A stretch of 64,000 nt of DNA from Paenibacillus sp. FSL K6-3182. Its GTDB lineage: Bacteria > Bacillota > Bacilli > Paenibacillales > Paenibacillaceae. Numbering within the stretch: the first letter of the stretch is position 1; the number at the start of each line of letters is the position of its first letter. Below the pieces are notes generated by a model. That model worked only from the letters and a program-made list of their open reading frames with translations. It did no database searches and was not told the origin of the DNA. Position numbers and translations under genes: made by a program. Positions 52,693 through 61,530 of this stretch are shown here, one piece after another. Location: positions 6,151,001-6,215,000 of the forward strand of contig NZ_CP150265.1 in NCBI RefSeq assembly GCF_037976325.1. The letters run 5' to 3'.

Positions 52693-53385
52693 TTAAGCTT
52701 CTGTCTTTTCTCCGTAGTAGTAAGAGTAGATATCTGAATGATTTCGATTGATCTTATTCAGCACGACGCCGATAAGATTTGCTTTCACATGTTCAAGTGA
52801 CGCTTTTGCTTTAAGGGCAACATCTTTTTTCACTTTTCCCGAGTCGATCACAAGAACGACCCCATCGCTTTGCGTTGCTACAATTTGAGCATCCGTTACA
52901 GACATGATCGGCGGCGTGTCGATAATGACGACATCGTACCGCTCTCTAGCTGTCTTAAGCAGCTCCGCCATTTGCTCCGACGAGAGCAGCTCAGAAGGAT
53001 TGGGAGGCGTTGGCCCCGCTTGGATAATGGACAGATTGTCCGTATTCGTAAACTGAATGATGTCCTCAAGCTTCAGTTGGTTCAATAAAGCCGTCGTTAA
53101 GCCGCTGCGGTTGGACTTCCCAAAAATATGATGCTGCGAAGGCTTGCGGAGATCCGCATCAATCAGAAGCACCTTTTTGTTTGCTTGTGCAAACGCGACT
53201 GCCATATTGGCGCATGTCGTGCTTTTGCCCTCGCTTGGCTTGGAAGAGGTGACCATAATAATTTGCAGCTTTTGATTAATTGTCGAGAACTCAATGTTTG
53301 TCCGCAGCATCCGGTACCCTTCAGAAATGGGCGATTTGGGATTCAGCTCCGTTATCAAGTTCCACTTAGGAATCAAACGAGACAT
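52693..53385 (-). CDS. CpsD/CapB-family tyrosine autokinase (EpsB-like)
   Basis: A 230-residue bacterial tyrosine kinase: RMLRTNIEFST, Walker A SSKPSEGKST (about 47-56), Walker A' LLIDADLRKP and Walker B VVIIDTPP. The C-terminal Tyr cluster (YSYYYGE) is the autophosphorylation site. It works with the membrane activator encoded upstream to control polymerisation and export. The start at 53385 follows GGGAGGG and lies inside the preceding gene. Confidence 0.93.
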   Translation of the reverse strand: MSRLIPKWNLITELNPKSPISEGYRMLRTNIEFSTINQKLQIIMVTSSKPSEGKSTTCANMAVAFAQANKKVLLIDADLRKPSQHHIFGKSNRSGLTTALLNQLKLEDIIQFTNTDNLSIIQAGPTPPNPSELLSSEQMAELLKTARERYDVVIIDTPPIMSVTDAQIVATQSDGVVLVIDSGKVKKDVALKAKASLEHVKANLIGVVLNKINRNHSDIYSYYYGEKTEA

Positions 53386-54121
53386 TTTGTTCCCTCCCTG
53401 CATTCGTCTTTAACGTGGCGTTGCCGCTGTGTTCTGTCGCATCCCGCTCTTCGAACTTCGGAATCGATGTTAATACAGGTACTTCCAGCAGTGCCTCGAT
53501 GTCCTCTTCGGTCTTAACCGTGTCATCCAAGTAATCCAGCAGGAAGGATATGCCTACACCTACCATCAATGCCATCATGAATGTGACTGCAATGTTCATC
53601 TTAGGATTCGGAGCAACGGGTCCGTGTTGTTCATGCGGATCAGCTTGGTCCAGCACGGAAACATTATCTACCTTCATCAGCTCTGGAACCGATTTTTGAA
53701 AAACGATGGCAATCGCATTCGCGATTTTTGCTGCTTGCTCATAAGAGTCATCACGTACCGATATGGACATGACCTGTGTTTCATTCACTGAGCTTACGCT
53801 TACCTTGCCGATGAGCTCGCCGTATGTCACACCGAGATCCGGGTATTGCTTGACAACTCGCTTCATCATTCGCGGCGTTCGCAAAATCTCTTTATAGGTT
53901 TTGATAAGTCCGATCGTGGAGTTAATCGATCCAACATCTATGCTCGGAATGAGCGAGCTGCTGTCCTTATACTGGTTAACGATTAACTTAGCGGATGCTT
54001 CATACTGTGGTTTGATAAAGTAGCTGGAGTAAATGCCGATGGTTAGACAGCTCACTGAAATAATTAAAGCTATCATCAATAGCCTTCTTTTCACGATGAT
54101 CCAATACTGTTTTAATTCCAA
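53366..54121 (-). CDS. Wzz-like polysaccharide co-polymerase / kinase activator (EpsA/YveK-like)
   Basis: A 251-residue membrane protein with two helices (LLMIALIISVSCLTIGIYSSYF near 14-35 and MNIAVTFMMALMVGVGISFLLDYL near 176-200) around an extracellular domain (YEASAKLIVNQYKDS). The C-terminal tail activates the tyrosine kinase. A GPVAPNPKMN Pro-rich block precedes the second helix. It starts with TTG, seven bases after GGAGG, and is the first gene of the exopolysaccharide operon. It overlaps the kinase gene by 20 bases. Confidence 0.92.
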   Translation of the reverse strand: MELKQYWIIVKRRLLMIALIISVSCLTIGIYSSYFIKPQYEASAKLIVNQYKDSSSLIPSIDVGSINSTIGLIKTYKEILRTPRMMKRVVKQYPDLGVTYGELIGKVSVSSVNETQVMSISVRDDSYEQAAKIANAIAIVFQKSVPELMKVDNVSVLDQADPHEQHGPVAPNPKMNIAVTFMMALMVGVGISFLLDYLDDTVKTEEDIEALLEVPVLTSIPKFEERDATEHSGNATLKTNAGREQNVSFDS

Positions 54122-54284
54122 ATCATTTCCTCCATTGCTTTAAAATCATCCGTTGCCGAACTTCACGAAAGTTGTTCTTAATGAATATTAAAATTCTCTC
54201 ATTATTCGAAACGCGAACTTTTGGGCATCGTTTGTTTACAGGAATAGGTTTATCCATGGATTCCTGCTTAGACATAAAATGTTA

Positions 54285-54569
54285 TCATCTCGTGTTATTA
54301 ATGAACTCATCCACGGTCCCGCCATTCATTACATGCTCCATCATATCGTCAGAGCAGGCTTGCAGGCCGATCTTACCGAGCAGCTGAGATATCAGCTTCG
54401 CCATGTCAATCGGTTCATTATGGATTAGGCAGCCAGTTGCCATAAGCAGCTCAGGCAGCGACCTCACTTCCGATTGACCGTCTTTCAGTAATAGAGAAGG
54501 ATCCTCGGATAGTATTTTCAAAAACTGCTTCAGCTTCATCTGCTTCTGCTCCTGATTCGAAACATTCAT
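54285..54569 (-). CDS. Small protein of unknown function upstream of the exopolysaccharide operon
   Basis: A 94-residue, mostly helical, acidic protein (MKLKQFLKILSEDPSLLLKDG, IDMAKLISQLLGKIGLQACSDDMMEHVM). There is no signal peptide, membrane helix or known motif; two Cys are present. GGAGG eight bases before the ATG at 54569 supports translation. It reads in the direction of the operon, 163 bases upstream. Its conservation next to exopolysaccharide genes could not be tested. Confidence 0.65.
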   Translation of the reverse strand: MNVSNQEQKQMKLKQFLKILSEDPSLLLKDGQSEVRSLPELLMATGCLIHNEPIDMAKLISQLLGKIGLQACSDDMMEHVMNGGTVDEFINNTR

Positions 54570-55431
54570 CTCTGAAACCTCCATTCATCAGCTCGCTCAT
54601 ACATTTTGAGTTTTGGAAAGCTTCTTGTCTCTCTTTGCACTCTAGTATGACACAGATGATAATAATTCTTGAGGGAATAAAGACATGGTCACACTTAGAC
54701 AATCTTGCTCATTTTCATTATGGTTTTCATAAGTACGGACTCCTAATTGATGCGAATAGTGGGATATGTCATGTCATGTTTTTTATCGCCAAATTGATAA
54801 TTCTGACTATTGAAAGCGCTTAATAAATAATGGGTGAAAGTCCCACTTGGGACTCATGTTTTCCCGCATGCTTTTTCCCTCTAACCCATGTGAAATAAAG
54901 GTTTTTTTCCTGTTTGCCACTTTCCAACGAACGAAGAATCCAATTAAAATTCCACTAATTCATCGAAAAAATAAGGGACTATTGACCAGCATCCTACCTA
55001 AGCAGCAGTAAAACACCATTCGACATATTTCGCATTCCTCTTTTTCCTGTACGTTTTAACCCCTAACTGCTGCAAATTTACACTTAAAAAACAAAAAAAA
55101 GCGGGGTTTGAATTGAAAAAGGGACTATTCGGAGCCTAAAAAGCGGATATTCCATCGTTCTCAGCTAATCGATCATACGTTTCAGCAATCTATATTTTGC
55201 ACCCTGTCAGGATAAACCAACATCATTCGGGATAAATATAAAGCTTCTAAAGCACTGAAATCATAGAGCATTCCCTATCTTTTTGTCCCAAAATAACGTT
55301 TGGCGCTCTTCTACTAACGTCCTACTTCATTGTCTTTCTGACAAGTTTAGTCATCAAAAAAAAGAAGAGCATCGATTTCATCGCCGCTCTTCTTCGCATT
55401 TTTTCTACCTATTGTATATTAACTAGAAATC
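54570..55431. other. Gene-free 860-bp stretch with scattered elements
   Basis: No ORF with a plausible ribosome binding site was found. It holds a cre-like site (54811-54824, TGAAAGCGCTTAAT, 12 of 14), a 6-bp hairpin AGTCCC/GGGACT with a tetraloop (54839-54854), two copies of AAGGGACTATT (54973-54983 and 55119-55129) and A/T-rich tracts. The terminator of the M42 gene closes it on the right. Confidence 0.5.
55362..55394 (-). terminator. Terminator of the M42 peptidase gene
   Basis: A 9-bp stem (AAGAAGAGC / GCTCTTCTT) around a loop with an inner CGAT/ATCG pairing. On the minus strand a run of eight T residues follows. Confidence 0.88.
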
Positions 55432-56481
55432 TTACTCCATGACATAAGCCAGAAGCAAAGCAGACGTGCCAACGATGGCATCTGCGTGTGTGCGTTCCAT
55501 GCCATGGGAAGCGTGAACGCCCGGTCCGATTAATGCCGCACGAATATTGCTTCCGCCGCGCAGCGCAGCCGATGCATCGGAGCCGTAGTGCGGGTAAATA
55601 TCTACAGCATAAGCTAGGTTCTCACGCTTCGCTAATTCAATTAACTTAGTCGTCATATTATAATCGTATGGTCCAGTCGAATCCTTGGCGCAAATGGATA
55701 TATCCTGCTCTGTCGCAGAAAGATCATCTCCCAGCGCTCCCATATCCACCGCAATCATCTCCGTTATATCCTCAGGAATATAAGAACTTCCGTGTCCCAC
55801 CTCTTCGTAGGTCGAGAAGATCAGCTTGAGTGTATGTGCAGGTGTGTTCCCTTCGCGCTTGAACCATTCCATTAATCCAAGCAGTGCTGCTACGCTTGCT
55901 TTATCGTCCAAATGCCGTGACTTCACCCAGCCATTCGGAAAGATGCGCACTCGCGGCTCCCACGAAATGATATCGCCTACGGAAATGCCCAGCCCCTCTG
56001 TATCTGCTTTGGTTTTCACCAGCTCATCTATGCGAATTTCCATATTCGCTTCTTCGCGCTTCCACTCCCGCGAATCGGAGTATACATGTACAGAGGCTTT
56101 CGTAGACAACACCGTTCCCTCATATTTCCGGCCGTCACGCGTGTGAATAACGCAATACTCCCCTTCGACCGTTTGCATATTGTAGCCCCCGATCGACGTG
56201 AAGCGAAGCTTCCCATCCGACTTGATCGAACGAACCATCGCTCCAAGCGTATCCAAATGCGCGGTTATGCCGATCACTTTCTCTGAATTGACGCCTGGAA
56301 TGGTTATCATTCCGTTGCCTTTTGGCGTTATTTCGAGCGAATAGCCAAGCTTCTCTGCTTCCACTCCAAGATGCTTCACAATGTCCATACAGTACCCGCT
56401 AGGGCTTGGAATGTTCAGTAAAGCTTCGAGCTGGCTAAGAATAAAATCCCGATTAAGCTGTTTCGAAAGTGGCAATGACAT
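55432..56481 (-). CDS. M42-family metallopeptidase (glutamyl aminopeptidase/cellulase-like)
   Basis: A 349-residue tetrahedral aminopeptidase-type enzyme. Two-metal ligands appear as His in ITAHLDTLG (about 74), Asp in SRHLDDK (about 190), Glu pair in STYEEVG, Asp in AVDMG and His in GVHASHGME. These enzymes cut N-terminal residues from short peptides in the cytoplasm, completing protein turnover. AAAGGAG precedes the ATG. It follows the GyrI-like gene by 43 bases and may be co-transcribed with it. Confidence 0.9.
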   Translation of the reverse strand: MSLPLSKQLNRDFILSQLEALLNIPSPSGYCMDIVKHLGVEAEKLGYSLEITPKGNGMITIPGVNSEKVIGITAHLDTLGAMVRSIKSDGKLRFTSIGGYNMQTVEGEYCVIHTRDGRKYEGTVLSTKASVHVYSDSREWKREEANMEIRIDELVKTKADTEGLGISVGDIISWEPRVRIFPNGWVKSRHLDDKASVAALLGLMEWFKREGNTPAHTLKLIFSTYEEVGHGSSYIPEDITEMIAVDMGALGDDLSATEQDISICAKDSTGPYDYNMTTKLIELAKRENLAYAVDIYPHYGSDASAALRGGSNIRAALIGPGVHASHGMERTHADAIVGTSALLLAYVME

Positions 56482-56524
56482 GATATTGTGCTCCTTTTAA
56501 AGCTATATTTTTTATAACCTCTCA

Positions 56525-57001
56525 TTACTTCAATGCAATATACAAATCAATTTCATTATCGGGACTTTCGGGTTGATATCGTTCATCCCAAATTTCAAAA
56601 TCATAGTTTTTGGGTTCATTTCCCGTTTCACTCATCCAATCGCCATAGACATAGCCGTACGAACGACTTAGCTCGGATTCAAGTCCTTTGTGCTTGTATG
56701 TAACATACTTACTTTCAGTCACGGTATGACTAGTCATATCTACTGGAACATCAGCTTGTTCACTTACCTCGTAACAGATCAGATTCGTAAACCGATCGAC
56801 CTGTGGGTCAAAATCATCATTCATGGGGTAGATTTGCATTAAAATCACATTTTCATTTTTTCTATTCATAATTTCCGCTTTTCTTTCAACGAGTAATCGA
56901 TAAGTATTCTTGCCAAGACCAGACTCAAACTCTGTTATGTTAGATTCAATACGATAACCTACAACATGTAATAAAGGTAATGTTATTACTTTAGCTTCCA
57001 T
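56525..57001 (-). CDS. GyrI-like/AraC-effector-binding-domain protein
   Basis: A 158-residue stand-alone effector-binding domain. It has the two symmetrical halves (LPLLHVVGYRIESNITEFESG and SKYVTYKHKGLESELSRSYGYVYGDWM) and ends EIDLYIALK, typical of the SHS2-based GyrI-like family. Members bind hydrophobic small molecules or inhibit gyrase, and some are cyclopropanoid hydrolases. No helix-turn-helix is present. It is divergent from adaA, with about 165 bases between. Confidence 0.85.
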   Translation of the reverse strand: MEAKVITLPLLHVVGYRIESNITEFESGLGKNTYRLLVERKAEIMNRKNENVILMQIYPMNDDFDPQVDRFTNLICYEVSEQADVPVDMTSHTVTESKYVTYKHKGLESELSRSYGYVYGDWMSETGNEPKNYDFEIWDERYQPESPDNEIDLYIALK

Positions 57002-57165
57002 AAGCTCTCCTCCATTAGCAGCATTGATCCTTCTATTTTACGCGATTGCGCGTCAGGATCAAAGTATACCCTCTATTCATCCCGCTTTCGTTATCTTGCT
57101 TTTACATTCTAAAATACGTACATACGTTCACTTTCGAGGTTATACTAATGATGGAGGTGAGCAAA

Positions 57166-57759
57166 ATGGTGAAACAACACTCAGAAACATTGACCGAGGA
57201 ACGGTGGCATGCCATCTTAAGCAACAATGCTGCTTATGACGGGATCTTCTTTTACGCGGTGAAAACGACAGGAATATTTTGCAGGCCATCCTGCAAATCC
57301 AAACCGCCCAACAAAGAAAATATTGCTATCTACTCTACGGCCGAGCAAGCTTTATCTGCCCGCTTTCGCCCATGCAAACGATGCAAGCCTACCGGGATGC
57401 GCCTGCCTGATGATGAATGGATTCATTTGGCTGCCGAATATATCGACAAAAACTATATGAACAACTTAACTTTACAAGTCGTTGCCGATCAATGCCACGG
57501 CAGCCCCTATCACCTGCATCGGACCTTCAAAAAAATCAAACACTTGACACCCGTTGAATATATACAGCAATTACGAGTCGATAAAGCGAAGGAGCAGCTG
57601 ACATCATCCGATTTGTCCATTTCAGAAATCGGTTCAAGCGTCGGCATGCATAACACGCCGTATTTTGTAACGTTGTTTAAAAAGAAGACGGGCTGCACAC
57701 CCGCAGCCTATCGGCAATTGCACAAACAGGAGGCTGATTCGAATGACCAAACACAGTAA
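57166..57759 (+). CDS. adaA: AdaA-type methylphosphotriester-DNA methyltransferase and transcriptional activator
   Basis: A 197-residue protein. The N-terminal zinc domain has Cys pairs in GIFCRPSCKSK (Cys38 the methyl acceptor and Cys42) and RPCKRCKP. The C-terminal AraC-type region has LTLQVVADQCHGSPYHLHRTFK and ISEIGSSVGMHNTPYFVTLFK. Transfer of a methyl group from DNA phosphotriesters makes it activate its own operon. The start at 57166 has GGAGGTGA upstream; a longer frame upstream is not used. It overlaps ogt by 17 bases. Confidence 0.92.
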   Translation: MVKQHSETLTEERWHAILSNNAAYDGIFFYAVKTTGIFCRPSCKSKPPNKENIAIYSTAEQALSARFRPCKRCKPTGMRLPDDEWIHLAAEYIDKNYMNNLTLQVVADQCHGSPYHLHRTFKKIKHLTPVEYIQQLRVDKAKEQLTSSDLSISEIGSSVGMHNTPYFVTLFKKKTGCTPAAYRQLHKQEADSNDQTQ

Positions 57760-58258
57760 ACCGCCCATTTATTGGACATTGCTCACGCACGAGGCTTGGA
57801 GCCTATACGTTGCAGCCACAACGGAGGGACTATGTTTTATCGGCTCTCAGAATGAACCGATAGACGAGCTGCTCCAATGGGCAAATACCCGCTATCCAGG
57901 CACCCCTTTACTAGAGAATATTGAGCTGCTCCAGCCTTATACAATTGAAATAGCTGAATACCTTCAAGGTTTCCGCAAGCAATTCAGCATCTCCTTCCAC
58001 TATCAAGGAACAGCTTTCCAACAGGAAGTATGGAAAGCACTTTGCGATATTCCTTATGGGGAAACGAAGTCTTATTCCGATATTGCCCATCAAATCCAGC
58101 GGCCCGCAGCTGTTCGCGCTGTGGGCACGGCGATTGGCGCTAATCCGATCTTAATTACAATTCCCTGCCATCGCGTCATTGGAAAGAACGGATCGCTGAC
58201 TGGATACCGCGGCGGCATAGAAATGAAAACAAAGCTGCTTCAGCTGGAAAAACACTAA
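57743..58258 (+). CDS. ogt: Methylated-DNA-protein-cysteine S-methyltransferase
   Basis: A 171-residue O6-alkylguanine-DNA alkyltransferase (AdaB-like). It carries the acceptor motif IPCHRVIG and the helix-turn-helix with Arg finger RPAAVRAVGTAIGANP. It moves the alkyl group from O6-methylguanine to its own Cys and is then spent. It overlaps the end of adaA, the pair that forms the adaptive response in B. subtilis. Confidence 0.93.
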   Translation: MTKHSKPPIYWTLLTHEAWSLYVAATTEGLCFIGSQNEPIDELLQWANTRYPGTPLLENIELLQPYTIEIAEYLQGFRKQFSISFHYQGTAFQQEVWKALCDIPYGETKSYSDIAHQIQRPAAVRAVGTAIGANPILITIPCHRVIGKNGSLTGYRGGIEMKTKLLQLEKH

Positions 58259-58259
58259 T

Positions 58260-59078
58260 ATGACGATCGAATATTTATATACACAGCCCAAAACCTTATT
58301 GAATAAAGGAACCGGCTTTCTTACCGGCTACAGCCACTCCTTAAATCCTTATACAGGGTGTACGTTTGGCTGTTCCTACTGCTATGTGCGGAAAATGCCT
58401 GTTTCTTTATTTCGAGGCGCCGAGTGGGGAACATGGGTCGATATTAAGAAAAATGCTGCTGAAGTTTTTCGCAAACAATTTTCAAGAGAAAAGTCTAAAG
58501 GTCCGGTTACTATTTTTATGTCATCCAGCACTGATCCCTATCAGCCGATTGAATATAAGGAACAAATTACTCGGTCCTTGCTCGAGGTGATGGTTGATGA
58601 CCCGCCTGATTTTTTGTTTGTGCAAACGCGAAGCCCGCTTGTTCAGCGGGATATTGATCTGCTCTTGCGACTTGGAGAGAAGGTTCGCGTCAGTATGACA
58701 GTCGAAACAGATCGCGAGGACATTCGAAAACATTTTTCACCGAATGCCCCACCGATTATGGCTAGGCTAAAGACGCTTCAACTGCTAGCTGATGCGGGCG
58801 TTCCCACTCAAGCGACGATTGCCCCCATGCTTCCAAGCAGTGAGCAATTCGCCGAAATACTGCGCCCACTCGTTGAACGCATCTGCATAGACGATTATTT
58901 TATGGGTGACGGAAGCAGTGGAAAACGAACGCGACAACTAGGCATCAATGCTTTGTATGAGCAGCTAGGTCTTGAGGAATGGTATCATCCGGCTGCTTAT
59001 CGCGTCGTTTACGAGCGGTTCAAGCAGGTTTTTTCGGAGGATCGCATTTATGTAAGCCAGGAAGGCTTTGAGCCTTAG
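58260..59078 (+). CDS. SPL/Rv2578c-like radical SAM protein
   Basis: A 272-residue radical SAM enzyme. The cluster motif is CTFGCSYCY (34-42; Cys34, Cys38, Cys41), followed by FMSSSTDPYQPIE and RVSMTVETDREDIRKHFSP. It resembles spore photoproduct lyase and the Rv2578c group but is shorter than SplB and lacks clear evidence of the lesion-binding Cys. It begins one base after the ogt stop, so it should be made with the alkylation response. Its substrate is unknown. It converges with the alkD-like gene, and the two stop codons overlap. Confidence 0.85.
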   Translation: MTIEYLYTQPKTLLNKGTGFLTGYSHSLNPYTGCTFGCSYCYVRKMPVSLFRGAEWGTWVDIKKNAAEVFRKQFSREKSKGPVTIFMSSSTDPYQPIEYKEQITRSLLEVMVDDPPDFLFVQTRSPLVQRDIDLLLRLGEKVRVSMTVETDREDIRKHFSPNAPPIMARLKTLQLLADAGVPTQATIAPMLPSSEQFAEILRPLVERICIDDYFMGDGSSGKRTRQLGINALYEQLGLEEWYHPAAYRVVYERFKQVFSEDRIYVSQEGFEP

Positions 59079-59770
59079 CTTTTTTTTCGTTTCATACCGC
59101 GTATTATGATTTTGGTTTCTTGATCGACGCGGTATGATTCTATTATTTTTTGCAGAGCTTTGTTGTAGGTGAATTCATCTAAAGAATTAGCACCGCTTTT
59201 CAAATAATTCATAGTAGCCTCTGGCTGCTTAATATAACAAATCGACAATGCCCATGCTACCGCCATCTTGACGTAATACGTCTCTCGTTTCGTCTGATCA
59301 AGCAGCTGCAAGAGGCGCTCGATATAAGTTTCTTCAATATAATAGCCAAGCAGCATAACCACGCCAAAACGTATCTCATACTCTTTGTCACATACCAAAT
59401 ACGGCTGTATGAAATCCCATACCGCTGACTTATTGTCCGTTGTAAACTTCAGCCCATTGCAAAAGCTGTCACAGACTGACCAATTGTCTATCTTCGGAAC
59501 AAATTCAGCGACAATGTTTAAACGTTCTGTTATATCCGCTTGGGCATAACCAATGACCATCCCCTGCAGCATCACTTCCTCAAAGTACTCGCTATCTGCA
59601 TCCTTTAAATAGGTACGCCAGTCATCACTTGCTATCGACTTGGCCAGCTGGCGCAGCTTCGGCAGCCGAACGCCTAATACATTATTAATTGTAGGAATAA
59701 GCGCAGCCGTAAATTTCTGAAAATCGTCTTCCTTCAATGCTATGAGCTGTTCTTTTATTGTTTTCTCCAT
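59075..59770 (-). CDS. DNA alkylation repair protein (AlkD-like HEAT repeats)
   Basis: A 231-residue all-helical protein of the AlkC/AlkD family. It has LPKLRQLAKSIA, FEEVMLQGMVIGYA, PKIDNWSVCDSFCNGLK with the lesion-contacting Trp and Asp, and YVKMAVAWALSICYIKQPEA. AlkD removes bulky or positively charged alkylated purines without base flipping. AAAAGGAG precedes the ATG. It follows the AlkA-like gene by 18 bases, giving a two-gene repair unit opposite the ada operon. Confidence 0.9.
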   Translation of the reverse strand: MEKTIKEQLIALKEDDFQKFTAALIPTINNVLGVRLPKLRQLAKSIASDDWRTYLKDADSEYFEEVMLQGMVIGYAQADITERLNIVAEFVPKIDNWSVCDSFCNGLKFTTDNKSAVWDFIQPYLVCDKEYEIRFGVVMLLGYYIEETYIERLLQLLDQTKRETYYVKMAVAWALSICYIKQPEATMNYLKSGANSLDEFTYNKALQKIIESYRVDQETKIIIRGMKRKKS

Positions 59771-59788
59771 GTTGTTGCTCCTTTTAGC

Positions 59789-60406
59789 TTACTCCATTGA
59801 CAAGGTCCACAAATAAATCGAAGCCACTGAACCATAGGGCGAATACCTTAGCCGGTAGGTATCGAACTGTTCTTTGGTTAAATCTTGAAGACCATACAGC
59901 TTCATCATCCCGCGGCGAATGGCAATATCTCCCCAGCTCACGACATCTGGGCGCTCCATCGCATGAATGAGCAGCATTTCAGCCGTCCACTTGCCAACTC
60001 CCTTTAAGGACATCAGCTGCTTGATTACCTCTGCATCCGATAAGCGGTTCAACTCTTCCAGCCGGATTTCACCTTGCATAATCGACTCCGCAATGCTTTT
60101 TATGCAAACGGCCTTCTTCATCGTTATCCCGCAGCTTTGAATCTGATCTGCCTTTTGATTAGCTATGTTCGAAGGGGATATTTCGCCAAGCCGCACCTGC
60201 ATTCGCTCCCATATGGTGTGCACTGCTTTAGCTGAAATCAGCTGGCCTACAATCGCATAAACGAGTGAAGTGAATAAGTCCGGCATGATGATGCGTTCGA
60301 CTTTTCCGAGCCGAGACATGGCAGCACCAAGCGCTTCATCTACGCTTTTCAAATAATCGATCTCTGCTTGCCCATAGTCAAAAAGCTTTGTTTGTATGGT
60401 TTGCAG
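59789..60406 (-). CDS. DNA-3-methyladenine glycosylase II (AlkA-like, HhH-GPD)
   Basis: A 205-residue base-excision glycosylase. The helix-hairpin-helix LKGVGKWTAEMLLIHAM is followed by RPDVVSWGDIAIRRG, with the catalytic Asp. The frame lacks ATG or GTG at the expected place. A TTG at 60352 would cut into the conserved N-terminus (TKLFDYGQAEIDYLKSVDEALG). AGGGGG lies eight bases before a CTG at 60406, giving a complete N-terminus, so a CTG start is proposed. It repairs 3-methyladenine and related lesions. Confidence 0.85.
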   Translation of the reverse strand: MQTIQTKLFDYGQAEIDYLKSVDEALGAAMSRLGKVERIIMPDLFTSLVYAIVGQLISAKAVHTIWERMQVRLGEISPSNIANQKADQIQSCGITMKKAVCIKSIAESIMQGEIRLEELNRLSDAEVIKQLMSLKGVGKWTAEMLLIHAMERPDVVSWGDIAIRRGMMKLYGLQDLTKEQFDTYRLRYSPYGSVASIYLWTLSME

Positions 60407-60526
60407 ACGGCTCGCCCCCTGTAAATCGAAATAAATAGCTGTATATATATTTACTATACCTCATCGGGCTTTGTATGTTTTAATTACCGAATATAATCGC
60501 AAGATAACGAAATCGGCGATGATAAA

Positions 60527-60716
60527 AATAACGGACATCAGATGCCTTATTTGCTTTGAATTCCTCTTTTTTCAAAAGTAACGGACATAGAGTACGCTAT
60601 TAGGCTCCAAGCGTTATAATTTAACACGATTTCGACTAAATAGTGGAATCTATGTCCGTTAGATGCAAATTAAGCCCAAATTATGAAGAATAGCGGATTC
60701 TATGTCCGTTAGCATC
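60527..60716. repeat. Four GGACAT repeat units, two in each orientation at 50-bp spacing
   Basis: TAACGGACAT starts at 60529 and 60579; its reverse complement ATGTCCGTTA starts at 60652 and 60702. Flanking bases also match: three of the four units share GGACATAGA and a C-CTATT tail. The second unit and the two inverted ones form a broken inverted repeat. The stretch 60407-60863 has no ORF. Confidence 0.75.
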
Positions 60717-60772
60717 AAGCCTGAGTCACAAATGTATAGGTATGCTTAGAAGGAAAACGACCATTTCATAAA

Positions 60773-60819
60773 ACAGCGGCAGTTTTGGACTGTTTCATCT
60801 CGTCCATCGCTGCCGCTGT
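60773..60819 (-). terminator. Terminator-like hairpin after pgsA
   Basis: A perfect 10-bp stem (ACAGCGGCAG / CTGCCGCTGT) with an inner pairing of GGAC/GTCC. On the minus strand it is followed by TTTTATG. It lies about 45 bases past the pgsA stop. Confidence 0.7.
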
Positions 60820-60863
60820 ATTTTAAATGGGATAGGTTTAATCGTTCTACTCTACTTTTATTT

Positions 60864-61442
60864 CTACTGCAGCAAGTGATAGTTGTTTTTGATGTAGTTA
60901 GCTCCGGATAGGATGGTCAACGCCAAGGCAACATACATCAGAATTTGATCGACAGGAATCGCTGTCAAAAAGCTGAGCTGACGATGGTTTAACAACACCG
61001 CTGAAATCGCAACAACTTGAAAGACCATCTTAATTTTGCCGAATTGGTCGGCTTGCAGGGCAATTTTTTGAGATGAGGCGACAATTCGAATGCCCGTTAT
61101 AATAATCTCTCTTCCGATAATCACAACTGCGATCCAGCTGTAAATCATCTGCTCGCCTACCATTAATATTAACGCGGCGGATATTAGCAGCTTGTCTGCC
61201 AGCGGATCGAGCAGCTTGCCAAGATTCGTAATCTGATTATATTTTCTTGCGATATGTCCATCTAATTTATCCGTCGCTGAAGCGAGTATAAATAATGCTG
61301 CGGCATAATAAATGCCATAGGTATCTATATGTAGAAAAAATTCTGATTTGCTGATTAACCACTCGGGGTATATCGGAAAAAATAAAATAAACACAGGTAT
61401 TAATAAAATACGAGCAATCGTTATTTTATTCGCTAGATTCAT
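60864..61442 (-). CDS. pgsA: CDP-diacylglycerol-glycerol-3-phosphate 3-phosphatidyltransferase
   Basis: A 192-residue membrane enzyme of phosphatidylglycerol synthesis. The CDP-alcohol phosphotransferase motif DGHIARKYNQITNLGKLLDPLADK is complete with its four Asp residues. About five membrane segments follow. It joins CDP-diacylglycerol with glycerol 3-phosphate to give phosphatidylglycerophosphate. The start at 61442 follows GGAGG. It is not in its common place next to recA/cinA, so a second copy elsewhere in the genome is possible. Confidence 0.92.
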   Translation of the reverse strand: MNLANKITIARILLIPVFILFFPIYPEWLISKSEFFLHIDTYGIYYAAALFILASATDKLDGHIARKYNQITNLGKLLDPLADKLLISAALILMVGEQMIYSWIAVVIIGREIIITGIRIVASSQKIALQADQFGKIKMVFQVVAISAVLLNHRQLSFLTAIPVDQILMYVALALTILSGANYIKNNYHLLQ

Positions 61443-61530
61443 ATGGTTCCTCCTTCGCATTATGCTAGTCATTATACCATATGTTGGTAGGCTTCTGAAG
61501 AAGCTGCCTGCGCGCCTCCATAACCTATCC

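Noticed and set aside
54703..54823. Plus-strand ORF near 54635-54823
   Set aside because: No ribosome binding site, no conserved pattern, and it lies in an A/T-rich gene-free stretch.
60353..60406. AlkA-like gene starting at TTG 60352
   Set aside because: It would remove conserved N-terminal residues and has no ribosome binding site at the right distance; a CTG at 60406 fits better.
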